Assembly: GCF_020178975.1 (NCBI RefSeq)
Contig: NZ_JAHXBU010000092.1
Coordinates: forward strand, 186,001 to 250,000
DNA from: Cesiribacter sp. SM1
Lineage (GTDB): Bacteria > Bacteroidota > Bacteroidia > Cytophagales > Cyclobacteriaceae
Direction of reading: 5' to 3'
Length of the DNA stretch: 64,000 nucleotides
Shown: positions 41,882 to 51,331 of the stretch, one piece after another
How the letters are laid out: every line of letters begins with the position of its first letter
Numbering within the stretch: the stretch's first letter is position 1
Made by a program: the position numbers and the translations under genes
Notes under the pieces: model-generated
Database searches by the model: none
What the model saw: only the letters and a program-made list of their open reading frames with translations
What the model was told of the DNA's origin: nothing

Positions 41882-44800
41882 TTAGCTTTCTGATTCATGC
41901 AAAACCAATGACGAAACAGGTTTTACAGCATTTGCCTGCAGGTGAACAGTAAATCTGGAAAACGCACCATCTTCTGATTCGAGCTCTACTGTTCCGTTCA
42001 GCTTTTCAAGGGCACATTTTACCAGGTACAGCCCCAGTCCATTCCCATTGGAGTGTACGCTCCCCCTAAAGAACATGGTAAATATCTTATCTTTAAGCTC
42101 CTGCCTGATGCCAACGCCATGGTCTGTAACCCTGATGATAACGTTGCTGGCACACTGCTTTATCTCCAGTGATACCTTTCTATTTTTACTCTTTTCGCTG
42201 TAGAGGAAGGCGTTTTCTAACAGGCTAAGCAACAAGATGTACATTAGCTTGCGGTCTGTTTCGAACAGAAGGCCATCTTCTATCATTACCTCGAAATCAT
42301 CTTTACGGAAGGACCTGATATCTTCTATAACTTCTTCTAACAGATCTGTTAAAGAGCTTTTAGAGAAGAACTCATAGGAGACACTGTCCTTCTGAATGGT
42401 ATATTTCTGTAAAAGTTTCTGAAGGGTACGCTCAAGCTTCAGCACTGCCTTACTGAAGAGTTCTGCATAAGTAGTATCAAGCAATGCATCTTTTCCTTCC
42501 ATCTTTGAAACCATCAACAGGCCAAGCATACTGGAGATTGGTCCGCGTAAATCGTGGGAGGCCCTGTACAGGAAGGTTTCAAGCTCATGTACACTATTGT
42601 TCAGCGACTGTGTCCGTTTATCAACCAGTGACTCCAGGCTGGCATTAATTTCCCGCAGTTTAAACTGTGTGCTTTCCAGTGCATCACGCTGAGAGCACAG
42701 TTCTTCGTTGATCTCCTGCAGCTCATCGTTCTGATGTTCTATGCTGTGCTTCTGCTCGGCAACCTCCTTCAGCAGATTGTTAACCTCCAGGTTAGATTTT
42801 TTCAGCTCTGCAGTTCGCAAAGACACCAGGGCTTCCAGCTTCTTTTGCTGTTGCTTGAAAAAGCTAACCCGCACCTTGTATATGCTGTAGAGCAGGGAGG
42901 CAATCAGTACCAGTACGCCAATCCTGAACCAGGCAGTTTCCCACCAGGGGGCGGCAATATTGATCTTTAATATTTTGGCTTCTTCGGGCCAGTTAACACC
43001 ATCGTAAGAGGCTTTTACTTTCAGTACATAATTGCCGGGGGCCAGGTTGGTGTAGTGCACAAACCTTCTTTCTGATGTGGTGTACTGCCACTCACTATCG
43101 AGGTTCTCCAGAAAATAAGCGTAGCTGATGCTTTTTTGCTGGTTGTAGGTAACTGGTGAAAAGTGGAGGGTAAAGGAGTAATCTTCGTAAGAAAGATCCA
43201 GTTCCTCCGTTTGGCTAATTGATCGCTCCAGTATTTTCCTGCCCCTGTAAAGTTTTGATGGTACGATCTGATCATTGATCACCTGCAGAGCCGTAAACTG
43301 AACTTTAACTTTTTTAGGGTTCAGGTCCAGGCTGTCGGGGTGAAAAGTATAAAAGCCATTTGGGCCGCCAAAAAACATAGTACCATCTGAAGATCTGAAG
43401 CTTGAATTTGCAAGAAACTCTGTACCCTGAAGGTCTATGACTGGTTTATATATAATGTTCTGCAGATCGCTTGCTGTGATTCTTACAATGCCGGCAGTAG
43501 TACTCACCCATACATCATTATTTGCATCTGCCTGTATAGCTTGTACCGTGTTACTGGGAAGACCATCCTTTTCACCGATCACTTTTTCAACCACAAGCTT
43601 TTGGTTGATAAGGTTTACTATCGTGATGCCACCGCCTTTGGTGCCCAGCCATATTCTTCCCGCTGCATCTTCATAAATGCACTGCAAAACACTGTTGGAA
43701 ATATGATTCGGGGTGTTTGATTTAAACTTCAGTGAATTTGAAAATTTTTCAGAGCCCGGGTACATAATACTAAGGCCGTTGCTGGTGGCTATCCATAGTA
43801 TTCCTCTTTTATCAATATGTAAAGCCTGAATATCGTCATTCACAAGAGCAGTTGTATCACCAGGAATGTATTTATAATACTTGTACTCCCCGCTGGCGGG
43901 AGTAAACCTGCAAAGTCCGTTACGCAGGGTGCCCAGCCATAGGTTTCCCTGCTGGTCGCCTGCTATATCCCAGATATGCCTGTTGGGCAAACCGCCATTA
44001 TTCGGGTGGTACTGCTCCAGGCTTTTTGTTTTGGGATGGTACCTGATCAGCCCTGCATTCCAGCCACCCATCCAGAAGTAACCCTGCTTATCTTTATAAA
44101 TGGTTTTGATTACCAGTGAATGTAAGTGTGCATTAATTTCTGATAGCTCGAAGCCCTTGCGGTTCTTGAGCATCTGATGAAGCCCTGCCCCACCGGTGCC
44201 CACCCATAGGTAGCCGGCATCATCCTGGTCGAATGCCAGAATTTCATCGCTCTTAATACTGTTTTCGCCCTGGTTAGAATGGTAATGCCGTAGCTGTGTG
44301 TCCAGATGATTAAACTTGCGGATGCCCATCCGGGAGGTGCCTATCCAAAGGTTTTGCTCCCTGTCTTCGAAAATTGCAGTGGTGTGGCTTTTAACATACA
44401 TGCCATTGGTGTTATACCAAACAGGCTTTTGTTGTTTCCTATCGAAAATATAGAGGGCATCACTGCCTATCCACACATTGCCATGTGAATCTTCCACAAC
44501 AGAAAGTATATCATTAGAGGTTAACTCACTGTTGCTGGTACCAAAATTCTGTACAGCACCGGATTTTAGATCAACCCGGTAAAGACCGCCTACCTCTGTT
44601 CCTATCCATACCTGACTGCCATTACCAGTAAGGTTCATCACCCTCACAGAACCATCAATAGTATTAATCCAGGGATATTTTTGTACTGCATCCGATTCAC
44701 TAAGCACAAGCCCCAGAGGATCTATTACCTGTATACCTACATAAGTACCCACTAAGGTAAAACCACCAGGCATAAATTGTATGGCAGAAACCATATCGCT

Positions 44801-45358
44801 TGCAAGCTTGTATTCATCTTCCCTGTGAATGGTATAATGAAATATCTCTTTTTTGCCAGGCTGTATAATATCAATACCACTGCCTATGTAGGAGATCCAG
44901 AGGCTGCCATCCGGATGTTTTTTAATGGCACTAACATAGGTGCCATTTAACTTTGTTTCATCTGTAAAATCAATGGGAAAGTGTTCAACAAAATCAGTTT
45001 CAGGGTAGTAACGGCATACGCCTTTGTCTGTTCCAATCCAGATAGAACTGTCGTCATCAACATACAGAGTACGGATGGTACTGCTGATGATTGACTGTGG
45101 GTCTTTATCACTGTGCCTGTAAATTTTGAAATCGTATCCGTCGAAGCGGTTGAGCCCGTCTTCGGTACCAAACCACATAAAGCCCTGTTTATCCTGAACA
45201 ATAGAAAAAACCTGGTTTTGTGAAAGACCATTGGCTTTACTGTAGCTTTCAAAGTCGAACTTTAAAAACTGACTGTTCCCCTGCCTACTAATAAAGCAGG
45301 CAAGAAGGCCTAAGAAGATTATTTTATATAGCTGAGAGATATGGCAGATCCTGTACAT
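41882..45358 (-). CDS. Two-component propeller sensor histidine kinase (Reg_prop, Y_Y_Y)
   Basis: 1158 residues. Signal peptide about 1-30. Two seven-bladed Reg_prop propellers span about 30-690 with repeated motifs such as GFMWFGTEDGLNRFDGYDF, NVWIGSDALYIFD and GRIWLGTKGGGI. A Y_Y_Y Ig-like domain (about 700-790) precedes one membrane helix (about 800-820) and a coiled coil. The kinase core has an H-box YRASHDLRGPISSML (near 935) and a HATPase_c with ENAFLYSEKS and GNGLGLYLVKCALEKL. The periplasmic part should sense a ligand, usually a glycan fragment in such systems. Unlike hybrid two-component regulators it lacks a receiver and AraC domain. Confidence 0.93.
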   Translation of the reverse strand: MYRICHISQLYKIIFLGLLACFISRQGNSQFLKFDFESYSKANGLSQNQVFSIVQDKQGFMWFGTEDGLNRFDGYDFKIYRHSDKDPQSIISSTIRTLYVDDDSSIWIGTDKGVCRYYPETDFVEHFPIDFTDETKLNGTYVSAIKKHPDGSLWISYIGSGIDIIQPGKKEIFHYTIHREDEYKLASDMVSAIQFMPGGFTLVGTYVGIQVIDPLGLVLSESDAVQKYPWINTIDGSVRVMNLTGNGSQVWIGTEVGGLYRVDLKSGAVQNFGTSNSELTSNDILSVVEDSHGNVWIGSDALYIFDRKQQKPVWYNTNGMYVKSHTTAIFEDREQNLWIGTSRMGIRKFNHLDTQLRHYHSNQGENSIKSDEILAFDQDDAGYLWVGTGGAGLHQMLKNRKGFELSEINAHLHSLVIKTIYKDKQGYFWMGGWNAGLIRYHPKTKSLEQYHPNNGGLPNRHIWDIAGDQQGNLWLGTLRNGLCRFTPASGEYKYYKYIPGDTTALVNDDIQALHIDKRGILWIATSNGLSIMYPGSEKFSNSLKFKSNTPNHISNSVLQCIYEDAAGRIWLGTKGGGITIVNLINQKLVVEKVIGEKDGLPSNTVQAIQADANNDVWVSTTAGIVRITASDLQNIIYKPVIDLQGTEFLANSSFRSSDGTMFFGGPNGFYTFHPDSLDLNPKKVKVQFTALQVINDQIVPSKLYRGRKILERSISQTEELDLSYEDYSFTLHFSPVTYNQQKSISYAYFLENLDSEWQYTTSERRFVHYTNLAPGNYVLKVKASYDGVNWPEEAKILKINIAAPWWETAWFRIGVLVLIASLLYSIYKVRVSFFKQQQKKLEALVSLRTAELKKSNLEVNNLLKEVAEQKHSIEHQNDELQEINEELCSQRDALESTQFKLREINASLESLVDKRTQSLNNSVHELETFLYRASHDLRGPISSMLGLLMVSKMEGKDALLDTTYAELFSKAVLKLERTLQKLLQKYTIQKDSVSYEFFSKSSLTDLLEEVIEDIRSFRKDDFEVMIEDGLLFETDRKLMYILLLSLLENAFLYSEKSKNRKVSLEIKQCASNVIIRVTDHGVGIRQELKDKIFTMFFRGSVHSNGNGLGLYLVKCALEKLNGTVELESEDGAFSRFTVHLQANAVKPVSSLVLHESES

Positions 45359-45901
45359 GATGTCGTTATGGACGGCAACTTTAGAAAATTATTCTAAATA
45401 TTGCTGTAAGCCAAGTTCGAGATAGATGATGCAGCAAGAAAAGGTGTAATGTTTCTGCCATACTTCAACAGTAATCATCATAGTCTGATGGTAAACCATC
45501 AGGATTATAACAATTGATGTTGCTACATAAAGACTCTACAGATCAAAATTATGTTTAGTGATTTAACAACAACATATGTAGCTTGTTGTGGAGACTAATC
45601 GCTTAATAGAGCAGCTACACCTAAACAAAATGCCTTACTGTGAGGTAATTTTCTATGATTCAGACGATTAAAATATTATTAAATATCACAAAAGAATAAG
45701 ATGGAAATGAGCTGTATTCTACAAAACAAATGATGTTTCAACACCATGATATTCTTTTCCTATTCTGCTGCCAATGTTATAAAAGCCTATTGTTAAAATG
45801 CTTATCCAGAAAATTTCTATGCTCAACGTTACTATTCTTAAATCATATAAATCTGAATACATTTAACAAAACAGCTGATCATAAGCATAAATGCACTCTT
45901 G
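45359..45901. other. Intergenic region between propeller kinase and GH15 genes
   Basis: About 540 AT-rich bases with no supported gene. It contains an 18-base near-symmetrical element CTGATGGTAAACCATCAG at 45485-45502 (eight-base arms around two bases), which may be a regulator site for the kinase gene, starting 127 bases away. No RNA gene or repeat family was recognized. Confidence 0.5.
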
Positions 45902-47722
45902 TTAAAGCTCTGCATTGCCACGCTTTTTGTTAATTTCATGGTTTAAGCTAAGGGCGGCGCTTATCAGGCCCAGGTGAGTAAATGCCTGCGGAAAATTACC
46001 AAGATGCTCCCCTTTTACACCCAGCTGTTCTGCATACAGGCCCAGGTGGTTAGCATAACCAATCATTTTTTCGAAGAATAAGGTAGCTTTATCCAGATGC
46101 CCGGCACGAGCCAGGCATTCAACATACCAGAAAGTACACATAGAAAAGGTGCCCTCGCCCCCGCTCAACCCTTCAATTGATTCATCGGGCCTGTAACGGT
46201 ACACAAGTGAGTCAGAAACCAGTTCATCCTCTATTCTCTTAAGCGTAGAGAGCCACTGCGGATCTGTTGGGCTGATAAAGCGGATAATCGGCATCAGCAG
46301 CGTGGCTGCATCTACGGTTTTGGCACCTTTGTACTGAACAAATGCCTGTAATTCTTCATCCCAGAAATTCTCGTGTATATCGTAGAAGATCTTATCACGC
46401 TCCTGTTGCCAGTGCGGGGGCAACGGATAGGAATGATTATCGGCTATGCGCATGGCCCTGTCTATGGCTACCCAGCATAATAAGCGGGAGTATAAAAACT
46501 GCCGCTTCCCTCCTCTTACTTCCCATATTCCTTCGTCTTCTCTGTGCCAGTTGTTACACACCCAGTCTACCTGCCGGGATAGGTTTTTCCAGAATCGGTA
46601 AGAAATAGGCTCTACATATTTATCGTAGAGATATACAGCATCCAGGAGTTCTCCATAAATATCCAGCTGAATCTGGTTATAGGCTCCGTTTCCTATGCGT
46701 ACAGGCTTTGTTTTGCGGTAACCCTCCAGGTGTTTCAGCTCAATTTCTTCCAGGTCTTTTCTGCCGTCTATGGTGTACATCAGGCGCAGGTACCCTGCAT
46801 CGCCTATGTCATCGCACTGCTTTTCCACCCATTTCATAAAAGCCGATGCTTCTTTCTTATAGCCAAGGTTAATTAGGGCATAAACTGTAAAGGAAGCATC
46901 GCGGATCCAGGTGTAACGGTAATCCCAGTTCCGGACACCGCCAATCTCTTCCGGCAAGCCAAAGGTTGGTGCGGCTACTATAGATCCGAAACGGTAAGAG
47001 GTAAGCAGTTTAAGTACCAGTGCAGAGCGGTGCACCATTTCCATCCAGCGGCCCCGGTAATTACACTTATCTGTCCAGTCTTTCCAGTAATGGATGGTAT
47101 CCAGCAGGCTTTGTTCAACAAAGGCATTGAAATCACGCTCTATGGGCGTTCTGTGATCTACTTGCTCAAGCATAAAATCGGCATGTTCCCCCGGCAGCAG
47201 TATAAACTCTGCATGTGCATCATCGTTTCTGACCTGAAGGGGTACACTGCTCAGGAGCCTCAGGACCAGCCTGCTGCTTTCCTGGCTGGTAAATATTACT
47301 TCGTTTTTGCTGATCTGCGTTGTGGTATGTTTTGCCCGTGCATAATTAAAACGCGGGCAGCACTCAATTTTAAACCGCATCTCCCCCTTTATGCAGGAAA
47401 GCCTCCGGATAACCTCCTTGCCTCCATAAGCTTCTTCTTCAGGCATAAAGTCAGTGATCTCAGCCACCCCTTCATCTGCCAGAAAGCGGGTAAGTAGTAC
47501 ATTGGTTTCAGGCAGGTAAAGCTGTTTATGATTGATATTTTCGTTTAGGGGGTGAATTTTAAAATGACCGCCTCTGTCTTTATCAAGCAATGCAGCAAAA
47601 ATGGTAGGTGAATCGAAATCGGGAAAGCACATAAAATCAATGGACCCCCTTACACTAACAAGGGCAACTGAATTCAAATCTCCGATAACACCGTAATCTT
47701 CTATTGGCTGATAGTCTTCCAT
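45902..47722 (-). CDS. GH15 family glucoamylase/trehalase-like hydrolase
   Basis: 606 residues, no signal peptide, so cytoplasmic. N-terminal beta-sandwich domain (YQPIEDYGVIGDLNSVALVSVRGSIDFMCFPDFDSP, about 1-220), then the alpha6/alpha6 barrel with EEIGGVRNWDYRYTWIRDASFTVYALINLGY near 270, EDEGIWEVRGGKRQFLYSRLLCWVAIDRA with the general acid Glu near 425, and GTFSMCTFWYVECLARAGHLDKA with the second Glu near 545. Family members act on alpha-glucans, trehalose or related sugars. A small intergenic palindrome lies before the next gene. Exact substrate cannot be told. Confidence 0.92.
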   Translation of the reverse strand: MEDYQPIEDYGVIGDLNSVALVSVRGSIDFMCFPDFDSPTIFAALLDKDRGGHFKIHPLNENINHKQLYLPETNVLLTRFLADEGVAEITDFMPEEEAYGGKEVIRRLSCIKGEMRFKIECCPRFNYARAKHTTTQISKNEVIFTSQESSRLVLRLLSSVPLQVRNDDAHAEFILLPGEHADFMLEQVDHRTPIERDFNAFVEQSLLDTIHYWKDWTDKCNYRGRWMEMVHRSALVLKLLTSYRFGSIVAAPTFGLPEEIGGVRNWDYRYTWIRDASFTVYALINLGYKKEASAFMKWVEKQCDDIGDAGYLRLMYTIDGRKDLEEIELKHLEGYRKTKPVRIGNGAYNQIQLDIYGELLDAVYLYDKYVEPISYRFWKNLSRQVDWVCNNWHREDEGIWEVRGGKRQFLYSRLLCWVAIDRAMRIADNHSYPLPPHWQQERDKIFYDIHENFWDEELQAFVQYKGAKTVDAATLLMPIIRFISPTDPQWLSTLKRIEDELVSDSLVYRYRPDESIEGLSGGEGTFSMCTFWYVECLARAGHLDKATLFFEKMIGYANHLGLYAEQLGVKGEHLGNFPQAFTHLGLISAALSLNHEINKKRGNAEL

Positions 47723-47995
47723 ATAAAAGGCAAACCCTATTTCTGCTTCTGTGTTTGCACATGAATGACATTAGCCATGTAGGGCGCCGTATTTTCAAAG
47801 CTAAAACATATAATCCCGGTGTTAAATGTTTATCACCGAAGCTACACATAAAGCTGAAAATCAGCTGCCAGAGCATGTTAGTACTAACGGTAAGAAGATA
47901 AGTGCCCGCTGATAAATTTATAGATCAGCTTTTAGTGGCAGGCAGATTATTGTTGAAAATCATTATTATTGGCATGCTTTTATAACTCCCTGTAT

Positions 47996-49132
47996 ATGAA
48001 AAACCCACTGCTGCTATTGCTAGCCCTTGTTATGTTTGCCTGTGCACAACAACCGGAAGTTAGCGTTCAGTCATACAATCCCGAACATGAACTGCTCCGC
48101 TATGCCGGACGCATCGATTTTGCAAACCCCGCTGAACCTGTTTTGATAGGATCGGCCTCTTCAGTAAGCCTTTCCTTTAGCGGCGATTCCTGCCGGGTTT
48201 ATCTGAAAAAGCTGAATGTGGCAGGTGAACATAATTATGTATCGCTGGAGCTGGATGGGCAATATCTTGGCAGGCTGAAACTGGACAACAGTGCAATGCA
48301 GCCTTACATCATACGTGTACCGGACTCTGCAAAAAACCAGCAGTTAGCAGGTAATACCGAAGCAACACATATACTGAAAGTTCTGAAAGCAACGGAAGCA
48401 CAGAATGGCAACATTGCCTTTGGTGGCGTTCAGGCGCAGGAGCTCCACCAGATGCCGGCTGCCCCCGGGCGCAGCATAGAGTTTATCGGCAACTCAATTA
48501 CCTGTGGCATGGGCATAGACTGGAAAGAAGTACCCTGCGACTCCGGCCTGTGGTACGACCAGCATAATGCTTACTGGGCTTACGGACCCAGGGTAGCAAG
48601 GGCCCTCAATACCCGCTATATGCTTAGCTCTGTTTCGGGAATAGGCATGTACCGTAACTGGAACAGCGACGAACCAGTGATGCCCGATGTTTATGAAAAC
48701 ATGTACCTGAATACAGGGGGTGAAAAAAAGTGGGATTTCTCAGGCTTTACACCCGACCTGGTAAGTATTTGCCTGGGTACCAATGATTTTTCAGATGGTG
48801 ATGGCATAAAGGAACGGCTGCCATTTGATTCTGCAAGGTTTGTTAACCGGTATATAGAGTTTGTAAATCTTGTTTACAACAAATACCCACAAACACAGGT
48901 ATGCCTGCTCACCAGCCCAATGGTAAACGGAGAAAAAGGGACTCTTTTCTATAACTGCCTGCTGGCTGTTCAGCAGCATTTCAATAGCAAGGGGCGTAGC
49001 AATAAACCCATCAGCATTTACAATTTTAGCTCCATAGTACCACATGGCTGCGGATACCACCCCGATAAAGAGGACCATGCGAAAATGGCGGAGGTGCTTA
49101 TACCTTTTTACAGGGAGGTTATGAACTGGTAG
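47996..49132 (+). CDS. CE2-type SGNH acetyl esterase, secreted
   Basis: 378 residues from the start at 47996, which begins a hydrophobic leader ending in FACAQQ (possible lipobox, Cys near 18). An N-terminal jelly-roll (about 25-155: LRYAGRIDFANPAEP, VSLSFSGDSCRVYLKK, YVSLELDGQYLGRLKL) precedes the SGNH domain with FIGNSITCGMGID (nucleophile Ser near 175), the YDQHNAYWAYGPRVARAL segment, CLGTNDFSDG and HPDKEDHAKMAE with the catalytic His. This two-domain layout is typical of CE2 plant-polysaccharide deacetylases. It is outside the pectin cluster. It converges with an acyltransferase gene. Confidence 0.85.
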   Translation: MKNPLLLLLALVMFACAQQPEVSVQSYNPEHELLRYAGRIDFANPAEPVLIGSASSVSLSFSGDSCRVYLKKLNVAGEHNYVSLELDGQYLGRLKLDNSAMQPYIIRVPDSAKNQQLAGNTEATHILKVLKATEAQNGNIAFGGVQAQELHQMPAAPGRSIEFIGNSITCGMGIDWKEVPCDSGLWYDQHNAYWAYGPRVARALNTRYMLSSVSGIGMYRNWNSDEPVMPDVYENMYLNTGGEKKWDFSGFTPDLVSICLGTNDFSDGDGIKERLPFDSARFVNRYIEFVNLVYNKYPQTQVCLLTSPMVNGEKGTLFYNCLLAVQQHFNSKGRSNKPISIYNFSSIVPHGCGYHPDKEDHAKMAEVLIPFYREVMNW

Positions 49133-49147
49133 TTCAGCTCCTGCCTC

Positions 49148-50254
49148 TTAAGTGTTTTGGCTCACGGCATGCTTCTTATTGAAATTAAGGAGCCGGTCTA
49201 GTCTCTGCAGGTTAAATCTAAGGATCAGGTAATCCAGCACAGGCATCAACAGAAATGCCCTGATCTTATCAACGAGAACACCCACTGTAAACACCAGCAA
49301 TGTAATGATCAGCAGGCTCATGAAATGAACAATACCGGAATAATGCAGGCTTAGCTCAAACAGATTATTAACGAGCAACTCCCTGGTGAGCGGGTGGTCG
49401 TGAAAGAAGTAAACACCCAGCACATAGGGAGATATGCTGTTGATAAACCTGCTTTTAATTTGCAGGCTTTTGAACATAAAGAAGAAAGATACTGCCGATA
49501 TAAACACCAGCGGATTGTTGTAGGCATATAACCTTACAACTCCCCGCTGATCCAGTGCCGTTACACTAATAAAAGCCAGCAGAAACAATAAGGTGGAGGA
49601 GAAAATATATACTGAAGGTGAGTAGCTTTTGATGATATACTGGTTAGCATATTTACGAATAAACTGTGCCAGCAGGTAAATGTGCACAAAACTAAGCACC
49701 GAATACCCATTATTTACACCTACAGAGTTTACATCGAACATAAAACCACCCACCATATTAATGATGGTAATGCTGATGAGGATGAATAAAAACTGGGCTT
49801 TGTTAAAAGAATCTATAGCATTGTTAAGCAGTGGACTTATGATGTAGAGTGCCAGGTATGCAGTTATAAACCACCAGGTGCCTGCAAAAACCGGGAATAG
49901 AGCAAACAGGTAATATCGCCAGCCGTTGTTTTCCCAAAACAGCAAATCTGCTGTTAGTGTAAGCAACATAGAGTAAAAGGTGGCCTGCGCAATGATATTT
50001 AAAAAAGTCCTGATCCTGAATTTAATGCGGTAGTAGCCAGAGATAAACACAAAGCAGTTTACCGCAATTACCAGGAAGCTTTTAAGCAAAACATAAGCAA
50101 CAGATGATTTATCTTCTATCACGTAATTACCGCCACTACCCACATTGGCACCATGCACAATAAGGTGGTAACCAATAATCATCAGCATTAATGCTATTCT
50201 CAGCAGCTCAATATTCGAATCCCGCTCCAGTTTTGGTTTGCTTGTCTGATTCAT
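49148..50254 (-). CDS. Acyltransferase 3 family membrane protein
   Basis: 368 residues with about ten membrane helices. The N-terminus SNIELLRIALMLMIIGYHLIVHG carries the conserved Arg and His of the acyltransferase 3 family; FVFISGYY follows, then WFITAYLALYIISPLLN and YVLGVYFFHDHP near the end. Such enzymes O-acetylate or O-acylate cell-surface sugars using acyl-CoA, in the inner membrane. It converges with the CE2-like esterase gene, with 15 bases between the stop codons. Acceptor unknown. Confidence 0.88.
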   Translation of the reverse strand: MNQTSKPKLERDSNIELLRIALMLMIIGYHLIVHGANVGSGGNYVIEDKSSVAYVLLKSFLVIAVNCFVFISGYYRIKFRIRTFLNIIAQATFYSMLLTLTADLLFWENNGWRYYLFALFPVFAGTWWFITAYLALYIISPLLNNAIDSFNKAQFLFILISITIINMVGGFMFDVNSVGVNNGYSVLSFVHIYLLAQFIRKYANQYIIKSYSPSVYIFSSTLLFLLAFISVTALDQRGVVRLYAYNNPLVFISAVSFFFMFKSLQIKSRFINSISPYVLGVYFFHDHPLTRELLVNNLFELSLHYSGIVHFMSLLIITLLVFTVGVLVDKIRAFLLMPVLDYLILRFNLQRLDRLLNFNKKHAVSQNT

Positions 50255-50273
50255 AAATTAATTTCCAGAAAAA

Positions 50274-50498
50274 ATGAAGGGAGGTATGCATAAGCATAAG
50301 CAGTTATCACCGCTTAGCAGTTTTAGCCCTTCAGCAAGATTTGCGATTGCCTGGAATTATATGTACCACAAGAAACAGCCAGCCACTAAAGCAGCCAGAA
50401 AATCTTTGATAAATCCTGCACATGAAGAACCACCCGTTTATCAGGAACAGCTCAGGGTGGAGTGGGATTGGTATGAAGCAGAAATACTCTCATCTTAA
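50274..50498 (+). CDS. Possible small hypothetical protein
   Basis: 74 codons, starting 19 bases from the acyltransferase start on the opposite strand. The residues are basic at the N-terminus (His/Lys rich) and end in EEPPVYQEQLRVEWDWYEAEILSS, an acidic, aromatic tail with no recognizable domain. It may be a real small gene or a chance open frame. There is no membrane segment and no good ribosome site. Support is weak. Confidence 0.3.
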   Translation: MKGGMHKHKQLSPLSSFSPSARFAIAWNYMYHKKQPATKAARKSLINPAHEEPPVYQEQLRVEWDWYEAEILSS

Positions 50499-50683
50499 AA
50501 AATCAGGTTAACAGGTTAAAAAATAGACTCAGGCTAAATATACTAAATCTGCCTAAATTGGTTACGCTCCCTAATTTATATTTCAACCATGCAAAACACC
50601 AGCAGGCTATGTGTGTAAGGCGGCCTGTATGGATAATACAGTGGATTTTCGGTCTTAAAGAAACAACAGCATATTCCTAATAT

Positions 50684-51328
50684 TCAAAGCAAACCCAGCT
50701 CCTGGGCTTTGCTCATCAGTTCGGCAACATTGTTAGCAGATAGTTTTCGCAGCAGGTTGGCCCTGTGGTTCGATACGGTGTACTCACTTACAACCAGCTT
50801 TTCTGCAATCATTTTGGTACTAAGTCCTTTAGATAAAAGCTGCAGCACTTCTGTTTCCCTCGGGGTTAGCCTTATTTCCGTTTTCTGGTTCAGCAAGCGC
50901 AGGGCCCTGAATGCTTTACTATACACCGATTCACTGAAATATTCCTTTCCTCTGGCAACAGCCTGTATGGCTTTCACCAATTCTTCACTTACAGTTCCTT
51001 TGGGTAAAAAGCCAATGGCCCCTACCTGCATGGCTTCCATAATATATTCTTCTTTATCCTGCATGGTTAAAAAAAGCACATTTGTTTTCGATTGGTGCTG
51101 CGAGAGTGCCCTGGCTACTTCTATTCCATTCATTACAGGCATGGAAATATCACACACCAGCACATCCGGCTGGTGAAGGTTTACAAGTCCTACCGCCTCC
51201 AGCCCGTTACAGGCCTCTGCTACTATTTTGATGCCTGCATTTTGCTGCAATATGAGCTTTAAGCCTTCTCGTACAATGCCATGATCATCGGCCAGAATAA
51301 CTGATATTTTCGGACTTGTATCCGTCAT
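50684..51328 (-). CDS. NarL/LuxR-family response regulator
   Basis: 214 residues. Receiver domain 8-125 with ADDH, phosphosite DVLVCDISMPVMNG (Asp60), and Lys in GFLPKGT. A LuxR-type helix-turn-helix covers about 148-210 (LTPRETEVLQLLSKGLSTKMIAEKLVVSEYTVSNHRANLLRKL). It is the last gene of a four-gene minus-strand operon and follows the HisKA_3-type kinase by three bases, so it is very probably its partner. It would control transcription of unknown targets. Confidence 0.95.
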   Translation of the reverse strand: MTDTSPKISVILADDHGIVREGLKLILQQNAGIKIVAEACNGLEAVGLVNLHQPDVLVCDISMPVMNGIEVARALSQHQSKTNVLFLTMQDKEEYIMEAMQVGAIGFLPKGTVSEELVKAIQAVARGKEYFSESVYSKAFRALRLLNQKTEIRLTPRETEVLQLLSKGLSTKMIAEKLVVSEYTVSNHRANLLRKLSANNVAELMSKAQELGLL

Positions 51329-51331
51329 AGA

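Noticed and set aside
45359-45901. Small RNA or tRNA in the AT-rich gap
   Set aside because: No tRNA cloverleaf, rRNA segment or conserved RNA motif could be seen.
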